In this document: positions 24,593 through 33,256 of the stretch, in pieces
Layout: every line of letters starts with the position of its first letter
How positions within the stretch are numbered: position 1 is the stretch's first letter
From: Draconibacterium sediminis
Lineage (GTDB): Bacteria; Bacteroidota; Bacteroidia; Bacteroidales; Prolixibacteraceae
Reading direction: 5' to 3'
Assembly: GCF_000949475.1 (NCBI RefSeq)
Contig: NZ_JRHC01000007.1
Coordinates: 124,001-188,000, forward strand
Length of the DNA: 64,000 bases
The notes under the pieces: model-generated
Told to the model about the DNA's origin: nothing
Seen by the model: the letters and a program-made list of their open reading frames with translations, nothing else
Databases searched by the model: none
Translations under genes and position numbers: made by a program

Positions 24593-26020
24593 TTATTCTT
24601 CCCCTTCGAAAAATCCTTTATCGAAATTTACTAAATATAGTTTTTCTGTTGGGCGCGTAAAAGCCGTGTATAACCAACGATAATACTCCGTATCCAGCAT
24701 ATCTTCCACCAGGTAACCATGATCGACAAAAACAGCCTTCCACTGCCCACCCTGCGCTTTATGGCAAGTTAAAGCATAAGCATATTTCACCTGCAAAGCA
24801 TTAAAATACGGATTCTCTTTAATCTTTTTCCAACGCTCTTTTTTGTTACGGACATCCTGGTAATCTTCAGAAACGGCATTGAATAACTCTCTGTTCCGCT
24901 CCGACGAAAAAGAGGCCGTTTCAATACTCAGTGTCTCCAAAAAGATTTTACAGTCGAGTTCAACATCTTCGTAGTCAACAAAACGCAAACACACATCAGC
25001 AAACCGGAATCCGTACAATTCTTCGTATCCGTAAATCGATATGATTTCGGCAATATCGCCGTTGGCAATAAAATCAAGTTTATCATCCTCGCCGGGCCAG
25101 AAATAGTTGTTTTTTACGACCATCACTAAATCGCCCCGCTCAATTTCATTCTCTTTATACAGAATGGAACCCCGTATTCCTTTATTAAACAGATTAGCGC
25201 GTTTATTCGAACGGGTAACCACAGTAGTATCAAAAAAACCGTATTTATCGTAACACGATGAAATGGTTTCAATCAACTCTCCTCCCGATATACGTTCAAC
25301 ATCCGGAAAGCTTTTAGTTTCTATCGGGAAAAAACCTTCGTAATGCTGTTCGGCAATAATATTTCGCATTTCGGTGGCATTCGATAATACTCCTGATCCT
25401 TCTGCCTGACGAACCACTTCTTTCAGTTCCACTTCGGTAACCGAAAAACCATATTGCTCCAAACTAAACGCTTCCAAAGCAGGACTGATATTTAAACCAA
25501 CTGGCGGCAACTGTGCGGTATCTCCAACCAAAACCAGATGGCAATTTTCGCCCGAATAAACATACTGAAGCAAATCATCAAGCAAACGCCCGCTGCCAAA
25601 AACAGCGTTCTCACTCATTTCGTTCGAAATCATCGAAGCCTCGTCAACAATAAAGTAGGTATTCTTATACATATTTTTATTTAGCACAAAACGCCCCATT
25701 CCGTCTGATGCCGACTGTTGCCTGTATATTTTTTTATGGATGGTAAAAGCAGGCATACCGGAGTATGAGGCCATAACTTTTGCCGCGCGACCGGTTGGCG
25801 CCATTAAAACGGAACGAATTTTGAGGGAGAGCAAACATTGTGTCAAAGAATAAAGCATGGTTGTTTTTCCCGTTCCGGCATAGCCTTTTATCAACATTAT
25901 CCGATCGGGCTCTGAAGCGGAGATAAATTCGGCTAAATTGTCGATTAAACGAGCTTGACAATTTGTTGGCGGAAAGCCCAGTTTTTCAGTTAATATGGCT
26001 TTTAAGTGATTTTTGATCAT
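24593..26020 (-). CDS. RecD-like superfamily 1 DNA helicase
   Basis: A 475-residue ATPase. Walker A is GYAGTGKTTML (about 46-56), Walker B is FIVDEASMI, then VGDTAQLPPVG (motif III), and a C-terminal UvrD_C_2-type domain with YALTCHKAQGGQW and WLYTAFTRPTEKLYLVNF. This is a compact RecD2/Dda-like 5'-3' helicase without the N-terminal extension of RecD2. It acts alone here; no recB or recC is present. A role in DNA repair or replication restart is inferred. Confidence 0.85.
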   Translation of the reverse strand: MIKNHLKAILTEKLGFPPTNCQARLIDNLAEFISASEPDRIMLIKGYAGTGKTTMLYSLTQCLLSLKIRSVLMAPTGRAAKVMASYSGMPAFTIHKKIYRQQSASDGMGRFVLNKNMYKNTYFIVDEASMISNEMSENAVFGSGRLLDDLLQYVYSGENCHLVLVGDTAQLPPVGLNISPALEAFSLEQYGFSVTEVELKEVVRQAEGSGVLSNATEMRNIIAEQHYEGFFPIETKSFPDVERISGGELIETISSCYDKYGFFDTTVVTRSNKRANLFNKGIRGSILYKENEIERGDLVMVVKNNYFWPGEDDKLDFIANGDIAEIISIYGYEELYGFRFADVCLRFVDYEDVELDCKIFLETLSIETASFSSERNRELFNAVSEDYQDVRNKKERWKKIKENPYFNALQVKYAYALTCHKAQGGQWKAVFVDHGYLVEDMLDTEYYRWLYTAFTRPTEKLYLVNFDKGFFEGEE

Positions 26021-26068
26021 AGCAGCTAAAATAACACAGGGTAAAAGAAACTAATTTATTTTTTTTTT

Positions 26069-26076
26069 TAAATTTG
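26069..26076 (+). promoter_or_regulatory. -7 element for the DUF3822-rsmD cluster
   Basis: TAAATTTG lies 36 nt before the ATG at 26113, after a run of T. No -33 box is obvious. Confidence 0.5.
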
Positions 26077-26112
26077 CAGGCAAACGAAAAATGAACTTAT
26101 AAAAAAATAAAA

Positions 26113-26745
26113 ATGAGAACCGTAATTCAGATTGTACTTTTCCTTGTAGCCGTTGTGCTTACCTATTTAATCTATCAAAGTATTCAGCGCCCAATTGATT
26201 TTGAAAAAGCTAAAGATGCGCGTTACGAAGCAACCGTTGCAAAGTTAAAAGATATTCGTAAAGCGGAATTGGCCTACAAAGATATTTATGGTCAGTTTAC
26301 AGGAAGCTGGGATACATTAATCAGCTTCGTTTCAAACGACTCGGTAAGAAACGTAAGAGCTATCGGCGAATTGACTGACAGTATGATCGAAGCCAAAATT
26401 ACTGAGAAAAAAGCAATTGAAATGGGACTTATCATTCGTGATACGATTAAAATTGGAGTAATCGATGCACTTTTTGGTGGTGAATACGATGCAAATAGTT
26501 TGCGTTATGTTCCTGTTCCTGGCGAACCTACTGAGTTCCACCTGGGAGCAACAATCATTACTACCGGTTCTGGTATCAAGGTTCCTGTTTTTGAAGCAAA
26601 AGCACATAACAACGTTATTCTAAGAGGCTTAGATGAGCAATTGGTCATCAACCTTAACGATCAGCGCAGAACAAACGAAAAATATCCTGGTTTACGAGTT
26701 GGTTCGTTAGAAGAAACAAACAATAATGCGGGTAACTGGGAATAA
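26113..26745 (+). CDS. Conserved membrane-anchored protein of unknown function
   Basis: A 210-residue protein with an N-terminal membrane helix (VIQIVLFLVAVVLTYLIYQSI), then a helical segment rich in charged residues (KARYEATVAKLKDIRKAELAYKDIY, given here only in outline) and a beta-rich C-terminal half. The helix-plus-'KAELAYKDIYGQF' layout recalls pseudopilin-like or periplasm-facing anchored proteins, but I cannot name a family. It lies 3 bp before the DUF3822 gene, in one operon with rsmD. Confidence 0.6.
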   Translation: MRTVIQIVLFLVAVVLTYLIYQSIQRPIDFEKAKDARYEATVAKLKDIRKAELAYKDIYGQFTGSWDTLISFVSNDSVRNVRAIGELTDSMIEAKITEKKAIEMGLIIRDTIKIGVIDALFGGEYDANSLRYVPVPGEPTEFHLGATIITTGSGIKVPVFEAKAHNNVILRGLDEQLVINLNDQRRTNEKYPGLRVGSLEETNNNAGNWE

Positions 26746-26748
26746 ACC

Positions 26749-27561
26749 ATGCATGAATTTGTAGACGAAACGTTTCAGCCGGAAACTACCGGTGAAAAAA
26801 TATTATCCATTCAGGCTAGCCTGAATGGATTTTCTTTTTCTATTGTTTGCCCCAATCAAAGAAAATTGCTCTACTTTAAGGATATTGCCCTGAAAATAAG
26901 TAACGCAAATTTATTGGCCAGGCATTTTGAATCGTTGTTTGCAGAAGAAACTATTCTTCAAAATAACTACCACAAAATTTTCCTTGTTTACCATTCCCGA
27001 AATTTCACATTGATTCCGGAACAGTTCTATCAGGATAACATTGACCAAAATATCACTCCACTGCTTTTTGAGCAGAACGAGCAGGCCAACTGGATGAACA
27101 ACAAAATTGCCGGAGTAAACGGAGAATTGCTTTTTGCCATTCCGGAGAGTTTTCAGCAGGCACTAAACAAACGTTTACCTTCAGCACAAATTATTCACCC
27201 TTTGTATCGAATAATTGAGCAAACAAGCATTTCGGAGGCTGCTCCAAAACTTCTGCTTCTTTTTGGTACCGATCATTTTTCGCTGGCCCTGTTTGGCCAG
27301 AACGAATTGAAGCTGATCAATAATTTTAGTTTTAAACACCCCAACGATGTGGTGTATTTTGTACTAACTGTTTTGCGCCAGTTTGGTATTTCGGCCAAAG
27401 ATATTACGGTGCAGTTTGCAGGAAATACAAAAGCCCATGCCGGATTAGAGGATGTATTGCAAAAGCATTTTTCGCAACCAGCATTAATAAATGCCGAAAT
27501 TGCCGTACCTCCATTTATCGACAAAGTGCTTATTACAAAAAATATTAGTCTATTTTTGTAG
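26749..27561 (+). CDS. DUF3822 family protein
   Basis: A 270-residue cytosolic protein with an actin/ASKHA-like two-lobe appearance: ILSIQASLNGFSFSIVCPNQRKLLYF at the start, GVNGELLFAIPESFQQAL in the middle and LLLLFGTDHFSLALFGQNELKLINNF later. These are the recognisable features of the Bacteroidota DUF3822 family, whose role is unknown. The start ATG lies 3 bp after the preceding gene and rsmD follows after 5 bp, so the three are cotranscribed. Confidence 0.8.
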   Translation: MHEFVDETFQPETTGEKILSIQASLNGFSFSIVCPNQRKLLYFKDIALKISNANLLARHFESLFAEETILQNNYHKIFLVYHSRNFTLIPEQFYQDNIDQNITPLLFEQNEQANWMNNKIAGVNGELLFAIPESFQQALNKRLPSAQIIHPLYRIIEQTSISEAAPKLLLLFGTDHFSLALFGQNELKLINNFSFKHPNDVVYFVLTVLRQFGISAKDITVQFAGNTKAHAGLEDVLQKHFSQPALINAEIAVPPFIDKVLITKNISLFL

Positions 27562-27566
27562 TTCAT

Positions 27567-28100
27567 ATGAGAATAATCGGAGGCGAATTTAAAGGAAGGA
27601 TTTTTCACCCGGGCAAAAAATTTAAAGCCCGGCCAACAACCGACATTGCAAAAGAAGGCTTGTTTAATATTCTTGAAAACCGTTATGAGTTTTCGAATAA
27701 AAATATTCTGGATCTGTTTTCGGGAACAGGAAGTATGGGTTACGAATTCTTGAGCAGAGGCTGTTTAAGCGCCACACTGGTTGAAACGCACTTCCCACAC
27801 TATAAATTTATTTTGGAGGTAATAGACGCCCTTAAAATAAGCAACGCGAAGGTTTTTAAGGCCGATGCATTTAAGTTTGTGCAAAAAACACCCGACAGCT
27901 TTAATATTATTTTTGCCGACCCTCCATTCGATCACCCGAAGTTTAAAGAAGTACCGGATGCTGTGTTAAATACCGACATTTTAGCACCGGACGGTCTGTT
28001 TATTCTGGAGCATCCAAAAGAATTTGATTTCTCATCGCATACCTGTTTTAAAGAGCTGCGAACTTACGGCAAAGTAAATTTCAGTTTCTTTGAGAAATAA
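27567..28100 (+). CDS. rsmD: 16S rRNA (guanine966-N2)-methyltransferase
   Basis: A 177-residue SAM-dependent methyltransferase. N-terminal MRIIGGEFKGRIF and RPTTDIAKEGLFNIL, the SAM-binding DLFSGTGSMGYEFLSRG and the catalytic DPPF (IIFADPPFDHP) identify RsmD, which methylates G966 of 16S rRNA. It is the last gene of its operon and is followed by a hairpin terminator. Confidence 0.92.
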   Translation: MRIIGGEFKGRIFHPGKKFKARPTTDIAKEGLFNILENRYEFSNKNILDLFSGTGSMGYEFLSRGCLSATLVETHFPHYKFILEVIDALKISNAKVFKADAFKFVQKTPDSFNIIFADPPFDHPKFKEVPDAVLNTDILAPDGLFILEHPKEFDFSSHTCFKELRTYGKVNFSFFEK

Positions 28101-28131
28101 AAAACTCCCGTCCATTACAGACGAGAGTTTC
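28099..28131. terminator. Terminator between rsmD and the redoxin gene
   Basis: Arms AAACTC-C-CGTC and GACG-A-GAGTTT with one internal mismatch and a 7-nt loop, bounded by A and T tracts. It serves the convergent rsmD and redoxin genes. Confidence 0.75.
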
Positions 28132-28155
28132 TACAATTTATAATCAAAACTATAA

Positions 28156-28764
28156 CTAATCTACTTTTCGCTTAATTCCGCATCCCAAAGGTTTTGTTTC
28201 GGCAATAGCGATGTTTTTGTCGTTTCCCAAACTTACAAGAGCTTCTTTCAAATACGCTTGTTTAACGCCTTCAGCATCTTTGTAATTATCATCAATTGCC
28301 CCTTTGTAGGCCAGTTTCATATCGCCATCAAATAAAAATACATGCGGCGTTGTTTGCCCTCCAAAAGCATTTGCAATTTTACTGTCCTTATCAACTACGT
28401 AATTAAAGTTGTATCCTTCGGCTTCCGCCTTTTTTTTCATCTCATCAAAACTATCGGCTCCGTCGCGTTCCTGATAATTCGAGTTTAACACGATCATACC
28501 AACCTCATTGTTGTCGGCCCACTCTTTCACTTCGTTAAAACGATCTTCCCAGGCCACAACAAACGGACAAGTATTACACGAAAACATTACTAAAAGTCCA
28601 TTTTCCTTACTGGCATCACTCAAGGATATTTCAGCTCCTGATACATCTTTCATTTTTACATCGGTATGAACAGCTTTATCGCCAATTGCCAACTGTTTAC
28701 CGTCTCCGGCATAAGCAATATTCACACTCAGTAGAATTCCTAAAATAAAAGCTAATTTTTTCAT
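28156..28764 (-). CDS. Secreted AhpC/TSA-type redoxin
   Basis: A 202-residue protein (ATG 28764 chosen because it gives a clean signal peptide, LAFILGILLSVNIAYAG). The thioredoxin-fold domain has the active site SCNTCPFV (CxxC), followed by GMIVLNSNYQERDGADSF and the cis-Pro segment GGQTTPHVFLFDG. It is likely a periplasmic thiol oxidoreductase or peroxidase of the 'thioredoxin family, CxxCPF' group. Its C-terminal GCGIKRKVD carries a third Cys. No partner genes adjoin. Confidence 0.82.
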   Translation of the reverse strand: MKKLAFILGILLSVNIAYAGDGKQLAIGDKAVHTDVKMKDVSGAEISLSDASKENGLLVMFSCNTCPFVVAWEDRFNEVKEWADNNEVGMIVLNSNYQERDGADSFDEMKKKAEAEGYNFNYVVDKDSKIANAFGGQTTPHVFLFDGDMKLAYKGAIDDNYKDAEGVKQAYLKEALVSLGNDKNIAIAETKPLGCGIKRKVD

Positions 28765-28990
28765 ACGGCTATAATTTAAATTAAAAACGGTTTTGTAGTC
28801 CTGCCGGTTGAAGACAGGAATTTTCACATTTTAAAAGACCTCATAGTCTTTTATTTAAAAACAATGGCATAAATAAATGGTTCAGTGATACGACAATGTG
28901 TAAACAAAATATGGTGTTTGGGGTTATGCTGACAAACGATTTTAGGCTTTGCAAAAACAATCAGAAATCAAAAAAAAACCGCGCAAGACT

Positions 28991-29626
28991 ATGAAATTAG
29001 ATAGCATAAGAAGAGAATACCGATTTGCAGCACTCACCAAACAAAGTGTGGCTGCTTCCCCAATCGATCAGTTTAAAGAATGGCTCAACGACGCGCAACG
29101 TGCCAACGTAAACGATTTTTCGGCGATGAGCCTGGTTACTGCAGAAACCGGTGCTTTTCCCCAATCACGAATTGTGCTGTTGAAAGATATTTCGGTGGAT
29201 GGATTTACCTTCTTCACCAATTACGACAGCCAAAAAGGAAAGGCCATTGAAAAGAACAACAAGGTTGGTCTTCATTTCTTTTGGCCCGAATTGGAGCGAC
29301 AAGTGCGTATTGACGGCGTTGCCGAAAAAACATCAAGAGAAGCATCGGTACAGTATTTTAAATCGCGCCCTTTGGAAAGTCAGATTGCAGCTTGTGCTTC
29401 GGCTCAAAGTGCCACATTAACCTCCCGAAGTAAACTTGAAGAACAATACCGATCCTTACAAAATGCCTTACAGGGCGACCATCCTGAATGCCCGGAGAAT
29501 TGGGGAGGTTACCTGGTTCGTCCGGTAAAAATGGAATTTTGGCAGGGCCGCGAAAGCCGCCTGCACGACCGTATTGTTTATGAGTTAGTTGAAAACGAAT
29601 GGAAAATTAAACGTCTGTCGCCTTAA
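28991..29626 (+). CDS. pdxH: Pyridoxamine 5'-phosphate oxidase
   Basis: A 211-residue FMN enzyme (ATG 28991; an upstream TTG at 28949 is open but unlikely). Visible motifs: LDSIRREYRFAAL, SRIVLLKDISVDGFTFFTNYDSQKG, QVRIDGVAEK, and the C-terminal signature WGGYLVRPVKMEFWQGRESRLHDR with the final RLSP. It oxidises pyridoxamine/pyridoxine phosphate to PLP. It overlaps the 3' end of dnaX by 4 bp in a tail-to-tail arrangement. Confidence 0.94.
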   Translation: MKLDSIRREYRFAALTKQSVAASPIDQFKEWLNDAQRANVNDFSAMSLVTAETGAFPQSRIVLLKDISVDGFTFFTNYDSQKGKAIEKNNKVGLHFFWPELERQVRIDGVAEKTSREASVQYFKSRPLESQIAACASAQSATLTSRSKLEEQYRSLQNALQGDHPECPENWGGYLVRPVKMEFWQGRESRLHDRIVYELVENEWKIKRLSP

Positions 29627-31373
29627 AAATCAAGGTTTAAAGTTCGTTTCAGTAAGGCCAGGTTTGGATTCTTTTTGGCCATTTCCTGGTACTTTTCAAT
29701 ATCGGAATAAATCACTTTCTCACGCACAATATCTGAAACCACCGTTTTTAGGCCAATCTTCGAGTTGCGTAATTCTTTGCGCAGGTACGAAACCAATTCC
29801 GGCTTAATATTTACCAGTAACTCATCCTGAATACGGTTATCCACTTCCAGCAACAAACTCCAGTCTTCCTGAATTGTTGGTAAAATCGACAAGGTGGCTT
29901 TCAAACTCGGACGATCATCCAGACGTGGCAAAAATGCTTTCCACTTTTCTTCCAGCTGTTCGGCCGTAAACGGTTCGGTTTCATCAGCTTTTGAATACAA
30001 TTTAAACTGCTCTTTCGCCGACAATTGTTTGTTCTCATCATCAAAATCACCTTTCAGTGCTCTTTTTATCGAGGTTGTTCCAAGTCCGCGGCCCGAACGT
30101 TTTACTAATCTTTTTGGTGGTGTTGCCGGTGTTGAACTTACCGCTTGTTCCGGTTGAGTATTCTGTTGTGGTATTTTAACCGGCTGACTTTTGGGTTGAG
30201 CAACAAGCTTTTCGTCGGGCAGGTTTATGCCCGAAAAAATGGGTTCCAGGATGTCATCCTGACCTTCAGCTATTTTTTTTTTAAGGTTAGCTGTGCTATC
30301 CGAATCAAAGCCAGCTCAATAAGCAGACGTTTGTTTTGGCTTGTTTTGTACTGTATATCGCAGGTGTTGGCAATTTGCATCGCATCCAGCAGGAAGTCGC
30401 TTTCGGTGGCTGCGGCCTGAGCACGATAGCGTTCTTTTATATCGCCACCAACTTCCAGCAGCTGTATCGTTACCGGATCTTTACATACCAGCAAATCTCT
30501 GAAATGGCTACTCAGCCCGGTAATAAAATGATGCCCGTCGAAACCGTGGTTCAGGATATCGTTGAAAATCACCAATACCTCGGTTACATTGTTTTTCAGA
30601 AACTCGTCAACCAAACGGAAATAGTAATCGTAGTCCAACACATTCAGGTTGGTAATTACATCCTGATAGGTAATCTTTTTTCCTGAGAAACTTACTATCT
30701 GGTCGAAAATTGAAAGTGCATCACGCATGGCGCCGTCGGCTTTTTGCGCAATAATATTCAATCCTTCGCCTTCCACTTCAACACTTTCACTTTTCGCCAC
30801 ATATTCCAAATGCTCTGAAATATCGGATACGCCAATGCGGTTAAAATCAAAGATCTGACAACGCGAAAGAATGGTTGGAATGATCTTATGTTTTTCGGTG
30901 GTAGCCAAAATAAAAATGGCATGTTTTGGCGGCTCCTCCAGCGTTTTCAGGAAAGCGTTAAAAGCCTGCGACGACAACATGTGAACCTCATCGATGATAT
31001 ATACGCTGTACTTCCCCATTTGAGGCGGTACACGCACCTGGTCGGTCAGGTTCCGGATATCGTCGACCGAGTTATTCGAAGCGGCATCCAATTCGTGAAT
31101 ATTAAACGAACGGCTGCTGTTAAACGAAGTACACGACTCGCATGTGTTGCATGCTTCAGTCTCGTCGGTAAGGTTGGTGCAGTTTATTGTTTTGGCAAAA
31201 ATACGCGCACAAGTTGTTTTCCCCACACCACGCGGCCCGCAAAACAAATAGGCATGCGCCAACTGATTGCTCTTAATGGCATTCTTTAGCGTGTTGGTAA
31301 TCGATGCTTGTGCAACAACCGTCTGAAACGAGTCCGGTCTGTATTTTCGTGCTGATACAATAAAATTCTCCAT
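29623..31373 (-). CDS. dnaX: DNA polymerase III subunit tau (full length through a -1 frameshift)
   Basis: The clamp-loader gene is split between two frames. Residues 1-367 (from ATG 31373; GTG 31379 is also open) contain the AAA+ module: CGPRGVGKTTCARIFAK, the four-Cys zinc motif (CTNLT...CNTCESC), IDEVHMLS, LEEPPKHAIFILATTE. They end LTLKKK-stop at 30270. The -1 frame continues without a stop from the A10 run (30273-30282) to 29623 and encodes a Pro/Gln-rich linker and a C-terminal domain (SAKEQFKLYSKADE...KRTLNLDF), as in tau. The frameshifted product would be 583 residues. Tau tethers polymerase cores and DnaB. A homopolymer sequencing error is the alternative. Confidence 0.85.
30242..30282 (-). 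promoter_or_regulatory. Predicted dnaX frameshift/slippage signal
   Basis: On the coding (minus) strand: ten consecutive A (30282 down to 30273), the zero-frame stop TAG, an 8-nt spacer (TAGCTGAA), then a stem CAGGAT-GAC-ATCCTG (30261-30247) extended by GGT/ACC across a 2-nt bulge. Slippery run, spacer and hairpin match the layout of known -1 frameshift sites; the A10 run could also cause transcriptional slippage. Confidence 0.7.
30270..31373 (-). CDS. dnaX: DNA polymerase III subunit gamma-like product (zero-frame)
   Basis: Normal decoding ends at the TAG directly after the A10 run, giving a 367-residue protein that contains the ATPase and collar-type helical domains (ending LLIELALIRIAQLTLKKK) but lacks the tau-specific linker and C-terminal domain. 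This is the size and domain content of a gamma subunit, able to work in the clamp loader without binding polymerase. Its existence depends on the A10 count being correct. Confidence 0.75.
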   Translation of the reverse strand: MENFIVSARKYRPDSFQTVVAQASITNTLKNAIKSNQLAHAYLFCGPRGVGKTTCARIFAKTINCTNLTDETEACNTCESCTSFNSSRSFNIHELDAASNNSVDDIRNLTDQVRVPPQMGKYSVYIIDEVHMLSSQAFNAFLKTLEEPPKHAIFILATTEKHKIIPTILSRCQIFDFNRIGVSDISEHLEYVAKSESVEVEGEGLNIIAQKADGAMRDALSIFDQIVSFSGKKITYQDVITNLNVLDYDYYFRLVDEFLKNNVTEVLVIFNDILNHGFDGHHFITGLSSHFRDLLVCKDPVTIQLLEVGGDIKERYRAQAAATESDFLLDAMQIANTCDIQYKTSQNKRLLIELALIRIAQLTLKKK

Positions 31374-31459
31374 AGTCACTTTAGAAGTTGACCAAAGATA
31401 ATTAAATATGGCTTTTTAGCAGTGTTTTTTTATTAACATCGAAAGCCTTACTTTTAGCC

Positions 31460-31594
31460 TGATTAATTGAATTAATCACCCGTAGGGCTGACGAAATAAT
31501 TGATAAACAATTATTTGTCAGGGCTAACCTTGACATTGAAAATCAACGTATTTATTGCCCACCGAAACATACTCTTCTGATTTTCAATCGTCAA
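31460..31594. other. Intergenic region with three inverted repeats
   Basis: Between dnaX and gpx: GATTAATTGAATTAATC (31461-31477); a stem TGACgAAATAATTG / CAATTATTTGTCA (31489-31520) with one bulged G and loop ATAAA; and a wider stem TTGACATTGAAAATCA / TGATTTTCAATcGTCAA (31530-31594) with a 32-nt loop and one bulge. No U tract follows. No ORF is seen in 31380-31662. Confidence 0.55.
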
Positions 31595-31662
31595 CATTTT
31601 GTGTGAAAAATTTGTAGAATTTTTCAGGTTAGAACAGTTTGATAGTGAAAAGCTTAATTACC

Positions 31663-32193
31663 ATGAGAAAATATATCTTTTTTGTTCTGCTCTTTTGCAC
31701 CACTTCGGTTGCCGCCCAATATAAAACCTTATACGACTTTTCGGCCCCAACAATTGATGGCGACACCCTGCATTTTTCAAGCTTAAAAGGCAAGAAAGTG
31801 CTGATCGTAAATACAGCATCGGAATGTATGTTAACACCGCAATACGAAAAATTGCAGGAACTTTACGAAGAATATGGTGGTGATGATTTTGAAATTGTTG
31901 CATTTCCGTGTAACGATTTTGGGAAACAGGAACCGGGCGACAACGAAACCATAAAAACATTCTGCACCCAATACCACATCAGTTTTACGCTAATGGAAAA
32001 AATAGCGATAAAAGACAATCCTCCGCCGGTTTACCGTTGGTTAATGAACAGCGAAGAGAATGGCACACTTGATGCAAAAGTCTGGTGGAACTTTCAAAAG
32101 TTTATGATTGACGAAGAAGGGAAAGTGGTTGATTTTGTGCGCCCGACCAAAAGTCCGTTATGCGATAAAATCATCAACTGGCTTAACGAGTAG
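31663..32193 (+). CDS. Glutathione peroxidase family protein (Cys type, exported)
   Basis: A 176-residue protein (ATG 31663; upstream TTG 31639 open). A signal peptide (YIFFVLLFCTTSVAAQ) precedes a GPx fold: KKVLIVNTASECMLTPQYEKLQELYEEY with the peroxidatic Cys55, VAFPCNDFGKQEPGDNETI and the tryptophan motif WWNFQKFMID. It has Cys rather than selenocysteine, so it probably uses thioredoxin-like reductants to reduce hydroperoxides in the periplasm. Its 3' end overlaps the convergent small membrane-protein gene by 11 bp. Confidence 0.87.
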   Translation: MRKYIFFVLLFCTTSVAAQYKTLYDFSAPTIDGDTLHFSSLKGKKVLIVNTASECMLTPQYEKLQELYEEYGGDDFEIVAFPCNDFGKQEPGDNETIKTFCTQYHISFTLMEKIAIKDNPPPVYRWLMNSEENGTLDAKVWWNFQKFMIDEEGKVVDFVRPTKSPLCDKIINWLNE

Positions 32194-32506
32194 AATTTTT
32201 GTTAAAGTATTTGCCAGGAGCCTTAGTCTTCGTTGGTACTTTTCCGTGAATATTCCCGCCCCGCCATTCGGTGCGGCTTTTGTTTTTATTAAAACTGATC
32301 GATTTCTTATCGGTCTTGCCAAATTCCTGCCTGAAATACTCGTAACTGTACAGCGGAATGAAAACCACAAAAAAAACGATCAGACCGCCGATTAGCCACG
32401 GACGCGCATTAACAGACGTAAATAAATGAATGAACAAGGCCACCAGTTCAACAAACAGAACACCCGGTCCGGCAATAATTAGTACTATTTTTTTCAGCTT
32501 TTCCAT
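32183..32506 (-). CDS. Small two-helix membrane protein of unknown function
   Basis: A 107-residue protein with two hydrophobic segments (about residues 6-29 and 36-53) and a basic, Lys/Asn-rich C-terminal tail of about 50 residues. No family is recognised. It begins 8 bp after the GPP34-like gene and is likely cotranscribed with it. The final codons overlap the 3' end of gpx on the other strand. Confidence 0.55.
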   Translation of the reverse strand: MEKLKKIVLIIAGPGVLFVELVALFIHLFTSVNARPWLIGGLIVFFVVFIPLYSYEYFRQEFGKTDKKSISFNKNKSRTEWRGGNIHGKVPTKTKAPGKYFNKNSTR

Positions 32507-32514
32507 GGTGTAAA

Positions 32515-33189
32515 TTAACTTCTGGCAGCAGCAGTTGCAGCGGCACTTGCAGCCACCGAGGCGGCAATGGCTTGAGATGCAGCAATAGCATCGGCAACCG
32601 CACCCGACACCTGGTTTTTAATCCTCATTTGTTTTAGGCGTTCCCGGGCCTGTTTCCGTTTTCTCCGGTCCTGATAGATCATTCGTAACATGGCTGCCGG
32701 TTCCAAAAACGACAGAAAGATCAGTTCATCCTCGGCTGTAGTTCCTTTAAAAATTTGATTATCAATTTCCGATATCATTCGGTACAGCACCTGCTTATTC
32801 AAAATAACCGGCTTTTTCCATTTGAAAAACAAAAACTGCTTTTCTTCCAATCGTATCAGTCGTTTGGCTACTAATCCTTTTTGTACTTCACTTCTGATGA
32901 ATTTCTGCGAGTAATTGAGTTTACTAATCCAGGTCGAAATCTTTTTTGGCGATTTAACCTGGTTCATTTTTCCCAGCACAAACCGATGTAATTCATTATC
33001 CGATTTCGTGGAAAGTACAATCACCCGTTTCTCTTCAAATTTAATTTTCTTCTGCAGGTACAAATCCATCAGAAGTGTTCCGATAACAACAAAGTGCATT
33101 GCCGAGACTGACCCCGACCGAATTCCACCTTTTTCAGGATGAATACCTAGAAAATAAATCTTTTGAGCTAAAGGAATTGGCTGATCCAT
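32515..33189 (-). CDS. GPP34 (Golgi phosphoprotein 3-like) family protein
   Basis: A 224-residue protein. The start PIPLAQKIYFLGIHPEKGGIRSG, the central helices (RLIRLEEKQFLFFKWKKPVILN) and the ending EDELIFLSFLEPAAMLRMIYQDRRKRKQA match the GPP34 fold (PF05719), whose eukaryotic member GOLPH3 binds phosphoinositides. Bacterial roles are poorly known. It carries an unusual Ala-rich tail of about 28 residues (GAVADAIAASQAIAASV and on), likely an amphipathic helix. It is paired with the small membrane protein downstream. Confidence 0.75.
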   Translation of the reverse strand: MDQPIPLAQKIYFLGIHPEKGGIRSGSVSAMHFVVIGTLLMDLYLQKKIKFEEKRVIVLSTKSDNELHRFVLGKMNQVKSPKKISTWISKLNYSQKFIRSEVQKGLVAKRLIRLEEKQFLFFKWKKPVILNKQVLYRMISEIDNQIFKGTTAEDELIFLSFLEPAAMLRMIYQDRRKRKQARERLKQMRIKNQVSGAVADAIAASQAIAASVAASAAATAAARS

Positions 33190-33256
33190 ATAATATTTAG
33201 TTTTTTCTTACTTAATTCGTACGACAATTGACATAAAATTACAAATAAACAACCAT

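Noticed and set aside
29623-30024. A separate gene for the dnaX C-terminal part
   Set aside because: Its only start is an internal TTG, and the same frame is open upstream right back to the A10 run in the ATPase part, so it is the tau tail.
30242-30264. The AGGATGTCATC in dnaX as another REP copy
   Set aside because: It matches 11 bases of the palindrome arm, but the flanks differ, it encodes conserved-looking coding sequence and is better explained as the stem of the frameshift hairpin.
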